Part shown: positions 25,486 through 34,047 of the stretch, in pieces
Position numbering within the stretch: position 1 is the first letter of the stretch
Layout of the letters: each line of letters begins with the position of its first letter
NCBI GenBank assembly: GCA_041687675.1
Contig: JAWLBM010000027.1
Coordinates: forward strand, 4,838 to 68,837
DNA: 64,000 nt
From: JAWLBM01 sp041687675
GTDB lineage: Bacteria; Pseudomonadota; Alphaproteobacteria; Rhizobiales; Pleomorphomonadaceae
Reading direction: 5' to 3'
Translations under genes and position numbers: made by a program
Notes under the pieces: generated by a model
Database searches by the model: none
Told to the model about the DNA's origin: nothing
The model's input: only the letters and a program-made list of their open reading frames with translations

Positions 25486-27396
25486 ATGCGCAAGATCCCG
25501 CCTTCCGGCGATCGTCCGATCAGCGCGGACGACGCCACGCTCTTTTCCACCATCCGCAGCCTGTGGCCCTACATCTGGCCGTCGCGGCGCCCGGACCTGA
25601 AGATCCGGGTCGCGCTCGCCATGGTGGCGCTGGCGGTGGCGAAGGTCGTCACCGTGCTGGTGCCCTTCTTCTTCAAATGGGCGACCGACGCCCTCGCCGA
25701 GGGCGGCGTCGACCGGACGGTGCTGCTCCTCTCCGTGCCCGTGGCGATGGTGATCGCCTACGGCCTCGGCCGCATCCTGCTCGCCGCCTTCAACCAGCTC
25801 CGCGACGCCCTGTTCGCCCGGGTGAGCCAGTACGCGGTGCGCACGCTCGCCTACAAGACCTTCGTGCACCTGCACGCCCTGTCGCTGCGCTTCCACCTCG
25901 CCCGCCGCACCGGCGGGCTGTCGCGGGTGATCGAGCGCGGCGTCAAGGGCATCGACTCGATCGTCCGCTTTACCATCCTCAACGGGGCCCCGACGGTGCT
26001 GGAGTTCGCGCTCTCCGCCGGCATCATCTACTTCCACTTCGGCTGGCGCTACCTCCTGGTGATCTCCGTCACCGTGGTCCTCTACGTCTGGTTCTCGGTG
26101 CGCTACTCCGACCGGCGCATCGCCATCCGCCGGCGCATGAACGAGAGCGATACCGAGGCGAACGTCAAGGCGATCGACAGCCTGCTCAACTTCGAGACCG
26201 TCAAGTACTTCGGCAACGAGCTGATGGAGGCGCGCCGCTACGACGAGTCGATGGCACGCTACGAGACGGCGGCAACGCAGACCTGGACCTCGCTCGCCTG
26301 GCTGAACCTCGGCCAGGCGGTGATCTTCTCGATCGGTATGGCGACCTGCATGGCGCTCGCCGCCCGCGAGGTGGCGGCCGGCGACCTCACGGTCGGCGAC
26401 TTCGTGCTGATCAACGCGCTGTTGATCCAGCTCGCGGTGCCGCTGAACTTCATCGGCATGCTCTACCGCGAGATCCGCCAGGGCGTCGCCGACATCGAGC
26501 AGATGTTCCAGCTGCTCGACCAGCCGGCCGAGATCATCGACAAGCCGGACGCCAGGCCGCTGCGGGTGACCGGCGGCAGCGTCGTCTTCGAGGACGTCCA
26601 CTTCGCCTACGACCCGGACCGCCAGATCCTGCAGGGCGTCTCCTTCGAGGTCCCTGCCGGCCGGACGATCGCCATCGTGGGTCCCTCCGGGGCCGGCAAG
26701 TCGACGATGTCGCGGCTCCTCTTCCGCTTCTACGACGTCACCGGCGGTCGCGTGCTGATCGACGGCCAGGACGTGCGCGACGTCACCCAGGAGAGCCTGC
26801 GCGCCGCGATCGGCATGGTCCCGCAGGACACCGTGCTGTTCAACGACTCCATCGGCTACAACATCCGCTACGGGCGGCCCGGCGCCAGCGACGAGGAGGT
26901 GGCGGAGGCGGCGCGGCAGGCCCAGATCGGCCGGTTCATCGAGGCGCTGCCGCAGGGCTACGACACGCCCGTCGGCGAGCGGGGCCTCAAGCTCTCCGGC
27001 GGCGAGAAGCAGCGCGTCGCCATCGCCCGCACCATCCTGAAGAGCCCGCCGATCCTGATCCTCGACGAGGCGACCTCCGCGCTCGACACCAACACCGAGC
27101 GCGAGATCCAGGCGGAGCTCGACCGGGTCTCGCGCGGCCGCACCACCCTGGTGATCGCCCATCGCCTCTCGACCGTGGTGGGCGCCGACGAGATCATCGT
27201 GCTGGAGAAGGGCCGCATCGCGGAGCGCGGCTCGCACGCGGACCTCCTCGCCAGGGACGGGCTCTACGCCACCATGTGGCGCCGCCAGCGCGAGGCGGAC
27301 GAGGCGGAGGAGCGGCTGCGGCAGGCCCGCGCCTCCGACGAACTCGGCATCGTCGTCCGCGGCCAGAGGGCCGGCGAGCCGGCGCCGTCCGGGTAG
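25486..27396 (+). CDS. Atm1/HMT1-type ABC exporter (half transporter)
   Basis: The 636-residue protein fuses six transmembrane helices (about 40-340) to one ATPase domain (about 365-600) with Walker A GPSGAGKST, signature LSGGEKQRVAIART and Walker B ILILDEATSALD. The NFETVKYFGNE and RQGVADIEQMFQLLD segments are characteristic of the Atm1 family, which exports glutathione-linked sulfur or metal complexes in mitochondria and alphaproteobacteria. It works as a homodimer in the inner membrane. The psd-pssA pair follows 87 bases downstream; whether they share a transcript is unclear. Confidence 0.92.
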   Translation: MRKIPPSGDRPISADDATLFSTIRSLWPYIWPSRRPDLKIRVALAMVALAVAKVVTVLVPFFFKWATDALAEGGVDRTVLLLSVPVAMVIAYGLGRILLAAFNQLRDALFARVSQYAVRTLAYKTFVHLHALSLRFHLARRTGGLSRVIERGVKGIDSIVRFTILNGAPTVLEFALSAGIIYFHFGWRYLLVISVTVVLYVWFSVRYSDRRIAIRRRMNESDTEANVKAIDSLLNFETVKYFGNELMEARRYDESMARYETAATQTWTSLAWLNLGQAVIFSIGMATCMALAAREVAAGDLTVGDFVLINALLIQLAVPLNFIGMLYREIRQGVADIEQMFQLLDQPAEIIDKPDARPLRVTGGSVVFEDVHFAYDPDRQILQGVSFEVPAGRTIAIVGPSGAGKSTMSRLLFRFYDVTGGRVLIDGQDVRDVTQESLRAAIGMVPQDTVLFNDSIGYNIRYGRPGASDEEVAEAARQAQIGRFIEALPQGYDTPVGERGLKLSGGEKQRVAIARTILKSPPILILDEATSALDTNTEREIQAELDRVSRGRTTLVIAHRLSTVVGADEIIVLEKGRIAERGSHADLLARDGLYATMWRRQREADEAEERLRQARASDELGIVVRGQRAGEPAPSG

Positions 27397-27483
27397 AATG
27401 CGCGACCGCCGGCGCCCTTCCCAAGGGGCGGCGCCTGTGCGAAACGGAACCGGTTCCGCCCCGCCGCCGTTCAGGGAAATCAG

Positions 27484-28185
27484 ATGTCGATCCCAGCCTC
27501 GATCCGAAACGCCATCCCGAGGGTTCACCCCGAAGGCTACAAGTTCGTCGCGCTGTTCTTTGTGGCGTCGGTGATCCTCGGCTGGGTGTGGGACCCGCTG
27601 TTCTGGATCGGCCTCGGGCTCACGCTCTGGTGCGCCCTGTTCTTCCGCGACCCGACCCGGGTGACCGCGGTGACGCCGTCGCTGGTGGTGAGCCCGGCCG
27701 ACGGCAAGGTCTCGCTGGTGGCGCCTGCCGTGCCGCCGTCCGAACTCGGGCTCGGCGACCAGCCGCGGCTGCGCGTCTGCGTGTTCATGAACGTCTTCGA
27801 CGTCCACATCAACCGGGCGCCGGTGAGCGGCCGGGTGACCCGGATGGCCTACCGCCCGGGCAAGTTCCTCAACGCCGAGCTCGACAAGGCGAGCGAGGAC
27901 AACGAGCGCAACGGCCTCGTGATCGAGCGGGCGGACGGGCGGACCGTCGGGGTTGTGCAGATCGCCGGCCTGGTCGCCCGGCGCATCGTGCCCTGGGTGC
28001 GCGAGGGCGAGAGCCTGACCATCGGCGACCGCTTCGGCATGATCCGCTTCGGCTCGCGGCTCGACGTCTACCTGCCGGAGGGCGCGACGGCGTTGGTGGC
28101 CGAGGGCCAGCGCTGCGTCGCCGGCGAGACCATCATCGCCGATCTCGACGGCCGGGCGCCGACACCGGTCGTCCGCATCGGCTGA
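27484..28185 (+). CDS. psd: Phosphatidylserine decarboxylase proenzyme (short form)
   Basis: This 233-residue pyruvoyl enzyme makes phosphatidylethanolamine from phosphatidylserine at the inner membrane. The self-cleavage site is the FGSR motif with Gly190-Ser191; the Ser becomes the pyruvoyl group. Two hydrophobic segments (about 21-52) anchor the N-terminus, and NVFDVHINRAP is conserved. It belongs to the short PSD-A class common in Alphaproteobacteria. The next gene, pssA, makes its substrate and starts 28 bases downstream. Confidence 0.96.
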   Translation: MSIPASIRNAIPRVHPEGYKFVALFFVASVILGWVWDPLFWIGLGLTLWCALFFRDPTRVTAVTPSLVVSPADGKVSLVAPAVPPSELGLGDQPRLRVCVFMNVFDVHINRAPVSGRVTRMAYRPGKFLNAELDKASEDNERNGLVIERADGRTVGVVQIAGLVARRIVPWVREGESLTIGDRFGMIRFGSRLDVYLPEGATALVAEGQRCVAGETIIADLDGRAPTPVVRIG

Positions 28186-28213
28186 CCCGACCGGAAAGGA
28201 CACGCCCACCGCC

Positions 28214-29107
28214 ATGGCGAACCCGACCCCCTCCCCCCAGCCGGACGCCGCCGGCGGCCGCCGGCGGCGGATCGGCGAGATCCCGATCCGCGCCGTCATC
28301 CCCAACATGGTGACGCTGCTGGCGCTCTGCGCCGGCCTCACCGCCGTCCGGATGACCATCGAGGGGCGCTACGAACTCGCCGTCTACGCGGTGCTGGTCG
28401 CCGCCCTTCTCGACGGGCTCGACGGGCGGATCGCCCGGTTTCTGCGCTCGACGAGCAAGTTCGGGGCGGAACTCGATTCGCTGGCGGACTTCATCAGCTT
28501 CGGCGTCGCCCCGGCGATCCTGCTCTACGGCTGGATCCTGCACGAGGCCCGCAGCTTCGGATGGGTGGCGGCGCTGATCTTCGCCAGCGCCGGCGCCCTG
28601 CGCCTCGCCCGCTTCAACGTGGCGGCCTCGGAGGAGAAGCCGGCCTGGCAGTCCAACTTCTTCACCGGCGTTCCGGCGCCCGCCGGCGCGATCCTGGCGC
28701 TGCTGCCGATCTATGCCTCCTTCAGCGGGCTTCCGGTGCCGCAGGAGAGCGCGCCGGTGGTGCTGGCCTATACGGTGCTGGTGGCGCTCTTGATGGTGAG
28801 CCGCGTCCCGACCTTCTCGGGCAAGAAGCTCGGCCGCATCCGTCGCGACCTGGTGCTGCCGCTGTTCGTCGGCCTGGTGCTCGGCGTCGGCCTGCTGCTC
28901 TCCTTCCCCTTCGAGACGCTGTCGATCCTCGCCGTCGCCTACATTCTCGCCATTCCCGTCGGCTGGCGGGCCTTCAACCGGCTGGCCCGCGCCCATGGCG
29001 AGGCGGAGCAGGAGATCGGCTTCGAGCCGGTGACGGAGGGCGAGGACGCGGTCGAGGAGGAGGATGAGCCGATCGACGAGAGCGAGGCGGGCCGCGGCCC
29101 GCGGTGA
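28214..29107 (+). CDS. pssA: CDP-diacylglycerol--serine O-phosphatidyltransferase
   Basis: A 297-residue CDP-alcohol phosphatidyltransferase with about eight membrane helices. The family motif DG-x2-AR-x8-G-x3-D-x3-D is complete across residues 70-92 (DGRIAR ... GAELDSLAD). It is the membrane-embedded type II serine transferase of Alphaproteobacteria and Gram-positives rather than the E. coli peripheral enzyme. An acidic, Glu/Asp-rich tail of about 35 residues ends the protein. Operon with psd is very likely. Confidence 0.95.
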   Translation: MANPTPSPQPDAAGGRRRRIGEIPIRAVIPNMVTLLALCAGLTAVRMTIEGRYELAVYAVLVAALLDGLDGRIARFLRSTSKFGAELDSLADFISFGVAPAILLYGWILHEARSFGWVAALIFASAGALRLARFNVAASEEKPAWQSNFFTGVPAPAGAILALLPIYASFSGLPVPQESAPVVLAYTVLVALLMVSRVPTFSGKKLGRIRRDLVLPLFVGLVLGVGLLLSFPFETLSILAVAYILAIPVGWRAFNRLARAHGEAEQEIGFEPVTEGEDAVEEEDEPIDESEAGRGPR

Positions 29108-29120
29108 CGCGGCGGCCGGT

Positions 29121-29363
29121 TCAGAACCGGTAGCGGTGGATCCCGTCGGCGGCCTTCACCCTGTCGGCGAGCGGCGTGTCCGGAAAGGCCTGCCGGAGCA
29201 GGCGGAGCGCCTCGTTGCCGCTGGCGGGACGGGTCGCCTCCAGGTGCCGGCGCATGGCCGCCAGCCTCGACCCGGCCTCCGCGGCAGGCGGCAGGCCTGG
29301 TGCGGCGGCCGCGGGGCGCGGGGTCAGCCCCGCCTGTCCGGCATCGGGACCCGGATACGGCAT
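29121..29363 (-). CDS. Small hypothetical protein
   Basis: An 80-residue protein with an Ala/Pro-rich first half and a helical second half (RLAAMRRHLEATRPASGNEALRLLRQAFPDTPLADRV) that suggests a short helical bundle. The ATG at 29361-29363 is preceded by a clean GAGGAGG site at good spacing, and the stop is 13 bases from the convergent pssA stop. I do not recognise a family. The ribosome-binding site and coding-like third-position GC make it a probable real gene. Confidence 0.55.
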   Translation of the reverse strand: MPYPGPDAGQAGLTPRPAAAAPGLPPAAEAGSRLAAMRRHLEATRPASGNEALRLLRQAFPDTPLADRVKAADGIHRYRF

Positions 29364-29492
29364 GTCCGCCTCCTCGCGACGATCGACGGAAGTATCGCGG
29401 AACAAGTGTTAACGAAACCCGTTCATGTCCGACACGCGATCCATCGGCGAGGTCCGAGCGTAAACGGATTCGACCGGTGACTGGAGGCTCAA

Positions 29493-29807
29493 ATGCGGAC
29501 ACCCGACGATCGCCGCCGCACCGACCCGGTGTTGGCCCTCATCCTCACCAACGCCCTCGGCGGGGCGGTGGTGGCCATCTTCCTGGTTGGAGCGATCCTT
29601 TTCCTTGACATCGGCCGGCTCGGGACGCTGATCGCCGCCTCCGATGCGCCGCTGGCGCCGACGGCGCTGCTGACGGCCGGCTTCGTGATCACCTTCGCGA
29701 GCCTCGCCATGGGCAGCGCCATCATGCGCATCGGCCGCGACGACGAGCGCGGCGGCGGCTCTGGTCGACCGGTGCCGATCCCGGTCCGGGCGCGGCGCCG
29801 GCGCTGA
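29493..29807 (+). CDS. Small two-helix membrane protein, unknown function
   Basis: The 104-residue protein has two clear membrane helices (VLALILTNALGGAVVAIFLV at about 13-32, and ALLTAGFVITFASLAMG at about 58-74) and a strongly basic C-terminal tail, so both ends are probably cytoplasmic. A GGAGG site lies 5 bases before the ATG. No family assignment is possible by eye. A strong hairpin follows the gene at 29838-29868. Confidence 0.7.
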   Translation: MRTPDDRRRTDPVLALILTNALGGAVVAIFLVGAILFLDIGRLGTLIAASDAPLAPTALLTAGFVITFASLAMGSAIMRIGRDDERGGGSGRPVPIPVRARRRR

Positions 29808-29837
29808 CGTCCGGGGACAGCCTCGACACCGAAAGAA

Positions 29838-29868
29838 ATGGCCGGCGGGGGCTGCCCCCGCCGGCCAT
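29838..29868. terminator. Strong bidirectional hairpin between convergent genes
   Basis: A perfect 14-bp stem (29838-29851 with 29855-29868) closes a 3-base loop, with arm ATGGCCGGCGGGGG. It lies between the stops of the two-helix membrane protein and the L,D-transpeptidase. No long T run follows on either side, so termination may be partial or need other factors. Confidence 0.65.
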
Positions 29869-29892
29869 GTCTCGTTCGCTCGCCGTCCGTCG

Positions 29893-30483
29893 TCAGCGCA
29901 GCACGACGACCTTGGTGCCGACGCCGACCTGCTCGTAGAGGTGGGTCACGTCGTCGTTGGTCATGCGGATGCAGCCCGACGAGACGGCCTGGCCGATGGT
30001 CCAGGGCTCGGCGGTGCCGTGGATGCGGTAGATCGTGGAGCCGAGGTAGAGGGCGCGGGCGCCGAGCGGGTTGTCCGGGCCGCCCGGCATGAAGTAGGGC
30101 AGGTCCGGCTGGCGCTTGCGCATGGCCGGCGGCGGCGTCCAGCCGGGCCACTCGGCCTTGCGGGTGACGCGGTGGCTGCCGGCCCAGGTGAAGCCCGGCC
30201 GGCCGACGCCGATGCCGTACCTCAGGGCCTTGCCGCCCTCCTGGACGAGGTAGAGCCGGCGCTCCTCGGTGTCGACCACGATGGTGCCCGGGCCGTAGGG
30301 GCCCTGGTAGTCGATCACCTCGCGCTGGACCGGGCTTTCCATGCGCCGGGGGCTCTTCTTGACGTATTCGAAGCCGCCGGTTGCGGGGTCGTAGAAGCGG
30401 ACCATCTCCTCCGCCCGCGCAACGGAGGTGGCGGTGGCCGCGGCGAGGAGGGCACCGACGGCCAGGGCGATCGTGAAGCGCAT
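29893..30483 (-). CDS. L,D-transpeptidase (YkuD family)
   Basis: A 196-residue secreted enzyme. Residues 1-24 form a signal peptide ending in ARA. The YkuD active site is intact: HGTAEPWTIGQAVSSGCIRM with His155 and catalytic Cys171. Such enzymes make 3-3 peptidoglycan cross-links or attach envelope proteins to the wall, important in Rhizobiales, which rely on L,D-transpeptidation at the growing pole. Several paralogues are normal, so the individual role is open. Confidence 0.93.
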   Translation of the reverse strand: MRFTIALAVGALLAAATATSVARAEEMVRFYDPATGGFEYVKKSPRRMESPVQREVIDYQGPYGPGTIVVDTEERRLYLVQEGGKALRYGIGVGRPGFTWAGSHRVTRKAEWPGWTPPPAMRKRQPDLPYFMPGGPDNPLGARALYLGSTIYRIHGTAEPWTIGQAVSSGCIRMTNDDVTHLYEQVGVGTKVVVLR

Positions 30484-30842
30484 CTGTTACTCTACCCGAG
30501 GTTGGGACTGACGAGGGTTGTCCGGCTCTTACGGTATGGCCGCGTCCGGGGGCGGACCTCGCGTCCCGGCATCGGCGCCGCAAGCGACGCACGGGCGAGA
30601 ACGATGCCGGGACGCCCCCGCCCGATCAAGCGGCCGCAGTCTTCGACGCGGGGGCCTGGCGTGGATCGGAGGCGACTGTTGCCGGCGCGCAACGTCCGAG
30701 GGCGGACCAAGCGTAAATCGATTGACGGAACCTTAATACGACAGCGGTTTCCCGGTTTTTTTTCATCGCTCCGGGCGACGGGATGCTTGGCGCGAGCGCA
30801 ATGCGGCGCCTGTCCAACAGACGCGCGGGGCTCCGACTCGAC
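30484..30842. other. Intergenic region with a long-armed inverted repeat
   Basis: This 359-base region lies upstream of the L,D-transpeptidase and downstream of fumarase (both on the minus strand). It contains exact 14-base inverted arms at 30561-30574 and 30602-30615 (GCGTCCCGGCATCG and its complement), 27 bases apart, and an AT-rich patch at 30710-30775 with an eight-T run at 30757-30764. I find no convincing gene in it. Confidence 0.7.
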
Positions 30843-32465
30843 TCACTCGAGATGCAACTCCTTGAAGAAGTCATTGCCCTTGTCGTCGATCACGATGAAG
30901 GCCGGGAAATCGACCACGTCGATCTTCCAGACCGCCTCCATGCCGAGTTCGGGGAACTCGACCACCTCGACGTGCTTGATGCAGTCCTGCGCGAGGCGCG
31001 CGGCCGGGCCGCCGATCGAGCCGAGGTAGAAGCCGCCGTGCCGGGCGCAGGCCTCGCGGACCTGCCGCGATCGGTTGCCCTTGGCCAGCATCACCATCGA
31101 GCCGCCCGCCGCCTGGAACTGGTCGACATAGGCGTCCATGCGCCCGGCGGTGGTCGGGCCGAAGGACCCGGAGGCGTAGCCCGCCGGGGTCTTTGCCGGG
31201 CCGGCGTAGTAGACCGGGTGGTTCTTCATGTAGTCCGGCAGCGGCTCGCCGCGCTCCAGCCGCTCGCGCAGCCTGGCGTGGGCGAGGTCGCGGGCGACGA
31301 TCACCGGCCCGGTCAGCGACAGGCGGGTCCGGATCGGGTGCCGGGAGAGTTCCGCGAGGATCTCCGGCATCGGCCGGGTGAGGTCGATCGGCACCACAGG
31401 GCCGCCGAGGGTCGCCTCGTCCACGTCCGGCAGGAAGCGGGCGGGATTGTGCTCGAGTTCCTCCAGGAACACGCCCTCGCGGGTGATCTTGCCGAGCGCC
31501 TGCCGGTCGGCCGAGCAGGAGACGCCGATGCCGATCGGCAGCGAGGCGCCGTGGCGGGGCAGGCGGACCACCCGGACGTCGTGGCAGAAGTACTTGCCGC
31601 CGAACTGGGCGCCGACGCCCGTCGCCTGGGTCGCCCTGAAGATCGCCTCCTCCATCTCGAGGTCGCGGAAGGCGTGGCCGGCCTCCGAGCCCTGCGTCGG
31701 CAGGCCGTCGAGGTAGCGCGTCGAGGCGAGCTTCACCGTCTTCAGCGTCATCTCGGCCGAGGTGCCGCCGATGACGATCGCGAGGTGGTAGGGCGGGCAG
31801 GCGGCGGTGCCGAGGGTGAGGATCTTCTCCTTCAGGAAGGCGAGCATCCGGTCCGGCGTCAGCAGCGACGGCGTTCCCTGGAACAGGAAGGTCTTGTTGG
31901 CCGAGCCGCCGCCCTTGGCGATGAAGAGGAACTTGTAGGCGTCCTCGCCCTCGGCGTAGATCTCCACCTGGGCGGGCAGGTTGTTGCTGGTGTTGCGCTC
32001 CTCGAACATCGAGATCGGGGCGAGCTGCGAATAGCGCAGGTTCTTCTTCAGGTAGGCGTCGAGCACGCCGCGCGAGACCTGCGCCTCGTCGCCGCCCGGC
32101 GTCCAGACCCGCCGGCCCTTCTTGCCCATCACGATCGCCGTGCCGGTGTCCTGGCACATCGGCAGCACGCCGCCGGCGGCGATGTTGGCGTTCTTGAGGA
32201 GGTCGTAGGCGACGAACTTGTCGTTCGAGGTCGCCTCCGGGTCGTCGAGGATCTTCGCCAGTTGCGCCAGGTGGCCGGGGCGCAAGAGGTGGTTGATGTC
32301 GATGAAGGCCGCCTCGGAGAGCAGGCGCAGCGCCTCCGGCTCGACCTTGAGGATCTCCTCGCCCTCGAAGGTCGCGGTCGACACGTGGTCCGAGGTCAGC
32401 CTGCGCCAGGGCGTCGCGTCCGGGGCGAGCGGGAACAGGCCGGTGGCGATCTTGGGCTCGGACAT
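30843..32465 (-). CDS. fumA: Class I (iron-sulfur) fumarate hydratase
   Basis: The 540-residue protein fuses the alpha and beta fumarase domains, as in FumA/FumB. Cysteines for the 4Fe-4S cluster are in VLPMCQDTGTAIVMGKKG near residue 105, AACPPYHLAIVIGGTSAE near 225 and GVSCSADRQALG near 315. The beta domain has FGPTTAGRMDAYVDQFQAAG with the KGNRSRQV loop. It hydrates fumarate to malate in the TCA cycle and is oxygen-sensitive. Length and domain order exclude the class II enzyme. Confidence 0.95.
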   Translation of the reverse strand: MSEPKIATGLFPLAPDATPWRRLTSDHVSTATFEGEEILKVEPEALRLLSEAAFIDINHLLRPGHLAQLAKILDDPEATSNDKFVAYDLLKNANIAAGGVLPMCQDTGTAIVMGKKGRRVWTPGGDEAQVSRGVLDAYLKKNLRYSQLAPISMFEERNTSNNLPAQVEIYAEGEDAYKFLFIAKGGGSANKTFLFQGTPSLLTPDRMLAFLKEKILTLGTAACPPYHLAIVIGGTSAEMTLKTVKLASTRYLDGLPTQGSEAGHAFRDLEMEEAIFRATQATGVGAQFGGKYFCHDVRVVRLPRHGASLPIGIGVSCSADRQALGKITREGVFLEELEHNPARFLPDVDEATLGGPVVPIDLTRPMPEILAELSRHPIRTRLSLTGPVIVARDLAHARLRERLERGEPLPDYMKNHPVYYAGPAKTPAGYASGSFGPTTAGRMDAYVDQFQAAGGSMVMLAKGNRSRQVREACARHGGFYLGSIGGPAARLAQDCIKHVEVVEFPELGMEAVWKIDVVDFPAFIVIDDKGNDFFKELHLE

Positions 32466-32672
32466 GGGAACGCGTCTCCGTATGCGGCGTGGTCGACCTC
32501 GGCCCTTCTATCCCGCTGCCGCCGGCGCGCCAAGCAGCCGCGGCCGCGACCTTCGGCGGAGCCCCGCCGGGAGCCCCGGCCGCCCGGCGGATGCGGCATC
32601 GCGGCCACTTGCGCCGCCGCCGCGGGATCCCATCTTGGGGGGCTCTTCAACTCTCGACGGAGACCCCGTTCC

Positions 32673-33044
32673 ATGATCCTCCGCCTCACGGCCGCCGCCC
32701 TCCTCGCCGCCGGCCTCGCGACCGCCCCGGCCCTCGCCCAGGATAGCCATTCCGGCCACTCCGCCCATGGCTCGGAGATGCCCGCCGGCACTGCCGCCGA
32801 GGCCTATGCGGCCGCCAACGCGGCGATGCACGAGGCGATGGCCATCGAGTTCTCCGGCGACGCCGACGTCGACTTCGTCCGCGGCATGATCGCCCACCAC
32901 GAGGGCGCCATCGCCATGGCGAAGATCCTCAAGGCGCACGGCAAGGACCCCTGGCTGCTGACGCTCGCCGACGAGATCATCATCGCCCAGGAGAAGGAGG
33001 TCGCCGACATGCAGGCCTGGCTGAAGGAGAAGGGGCTGGAGTGA
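32673..33044 (+). CDS. Secreted DUF305 protein
   Basis: A 123-residue protein with a signal peptide (cleaved after ALA, about residue 22), a His-rich start of the mature chain (SHSGHSAHGSEM) and the DUF305 core with the MIAHHEGAIAMAKI motif. DUF305 proteins are periplasmic four-helix bundles; the His/Met pattern fits copper or silver binding, as for CopM in cyanobacteria, but that is inference. No copper gene is adjacent. Confidence 0.88.
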   Translation: MILRLTAAALLAAGLATAPALAQDSHSGHSAHGSEMPAGTAAEAYAAANAAMHEAMAIEFSGDADVDFVRGMIAHHEGAIAMAKILKAHGKDPWLLTLADEIIIAQEKEVADMQAWLKEKGLE

Positions 33045-33075
33045 CGAATCCGGCGGCGACGCCAAGGGATTGCCC

Positions 33076-33093
33076 CGGCGGGATTTTCCGCCG
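33076..33093 (+). terminator. Possible terminator after the DUF305 gene
   Basis: A 6-bp stem CGGCGG/CCGCCG closes a GATTTT loop 32 bases after the stop. A second hairpin (8-bp GGGCGGGG/CCCCGCCC, 33117-33140) follows. Neither has a T run, so this is a weak call. Confidence 0.35.
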
Positions 33094-33284
33094 CTGTTGA
33101 GATAATGATTCAACCCGGGCGGGGCCAGGCGCCCCCGCCCTGGTCGCGACGACCGGTCGGCCGGCAGGTCCGCCGGCCGCGGTCCCCGTCACCGCGTGCC
33201 GGGCGGGGCCGCACCCTCCCCGTTGCCCCGGCAGGGTCGCCAGCCGCCACGTAGCCGCCGGGGTTGCCAACCCCCTCCCAACAC

Positions 33285-33373
33285 CGTCATCCCGGCGAAA
33301 GCCGGGATCCAGTTCCCGCCAAGGCATTGGCTGATCTCACGTTTTCTGGATCCCGGCTTTCGCCGGGATGACG
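33285..33373. repeat. Dispersed 88-bp palindromic element, copy 3
   Basis: Arms at 33285-33312 and 33346-33373 are identical to those of copies 1 and 2; the loop is 33 bases and shares CCAAGGC and TTG with copy 1. All three copies sit outside genes, two of them between convergent genes. Confidence 0.95.
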
Positions 33374-33460
33374 GCGTGCATGCGTCGGCCGGTCCGTGCC
33401 GCCCGCGCGTTTTCCCGGTCCCGGCTCTCGCCCGGACGACGGGGCTGCGTGCGATGCCGG

Positions 33461-33961
33461 TCAGTCCTCGAGGTAGTCCGCGCACCTCGGCCCGGGTTGG
33501 TCGCCCCAGGGCATGATCGGCACGGTCGAGGTGGAGTTCTTGGGGCTGCCCTCGATCAGCTTGTCGGAGTAGACGAGGTAGACCAGCACGTTGCGCTTGA
33601 CGTCGCAGCCGCGGACGATCTGCATCTTCTTGAACAGGATCGAGCGGCGCTCGCGGTACATGTCCGAGCCCTGCTCGAAGCTGTCCTTGAAGGAGATCGG
33701 CCCCACCTGGCGGCAGGCGAGCGAGATGTCGGAGACCTCCTCCGCGACGCCCAGCATCCCCTCGACGCCGCCCTTCTCGGGCACCGTGTAGTGGCAGGCG
33801 ACGCCCTCCACCACCGGGTCGTCGATGGCGTAGACGGCCAGCTTGTGGTCCGGCGTCAGGAACTTCCATACCGTCGACCGCTTGAAGATCAGGTCCTGGG
33901 CGAGCGCCGGGCCGGCGGCAAGCGCGAGCGCGAGGGCGGCGACTGCGAGGCGGGCGAACAT
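33461..33961 (-). CDS. creA: CreA-family periplasmic protein
   Basis: A 166-residue secreted protein with a typical signal peptide (ALALALAAGPALA, residues 8-21). The mature part is the CreA family (DUF1131-like) with DDPVVEGVACHYTVPEKGG, CRQVGPISF and KRNVLVYLVYSDKLIEGSP as conserved blocks. Two cysteine pairs are likely disulfides. Despite its name, CreA has no established function; in E. coli it precedes the CreBC regulators, which are absent here. Confidence 0.92.
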   Translation of the reverse strand: MFARLAVAALALALAAGPALAQDLIFKRSTVWKFLTPDHKLAVYAIDDPVVEGVACHYTVPEKGGVEGMLGVAEEVSDISLACRQVGPISFKDSFEQGSDMYRERRSILFKKMQIVRGCDVKRNVLVYLVYSDKLIEGSPKNSTSTVPIMPWGDQPGPRCADYLED

Positions 33962-34047
33962 GGGCACGGGTCTCCGGTTGTGCGTCTCTGGCTCGTCAGA
34001 TGGGGACGCATCGGGCCCGACACAAATGCCGGCGGCCGCGTCCCGGT

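Larger units (their letters stand above)
33045..33460. other. Intergenic region between convergent genes, with hairpins and palindrome copy 3
   Basis: This 416-base region lies between the stops of the DUF305 and CreA genes. It holds two terminator-like hairpins (33076-33093 and 33117-33140) and the third 88-bp palindrome. The remaining sequence is very GC-rich and shows no gene. Confidence 0.8.
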
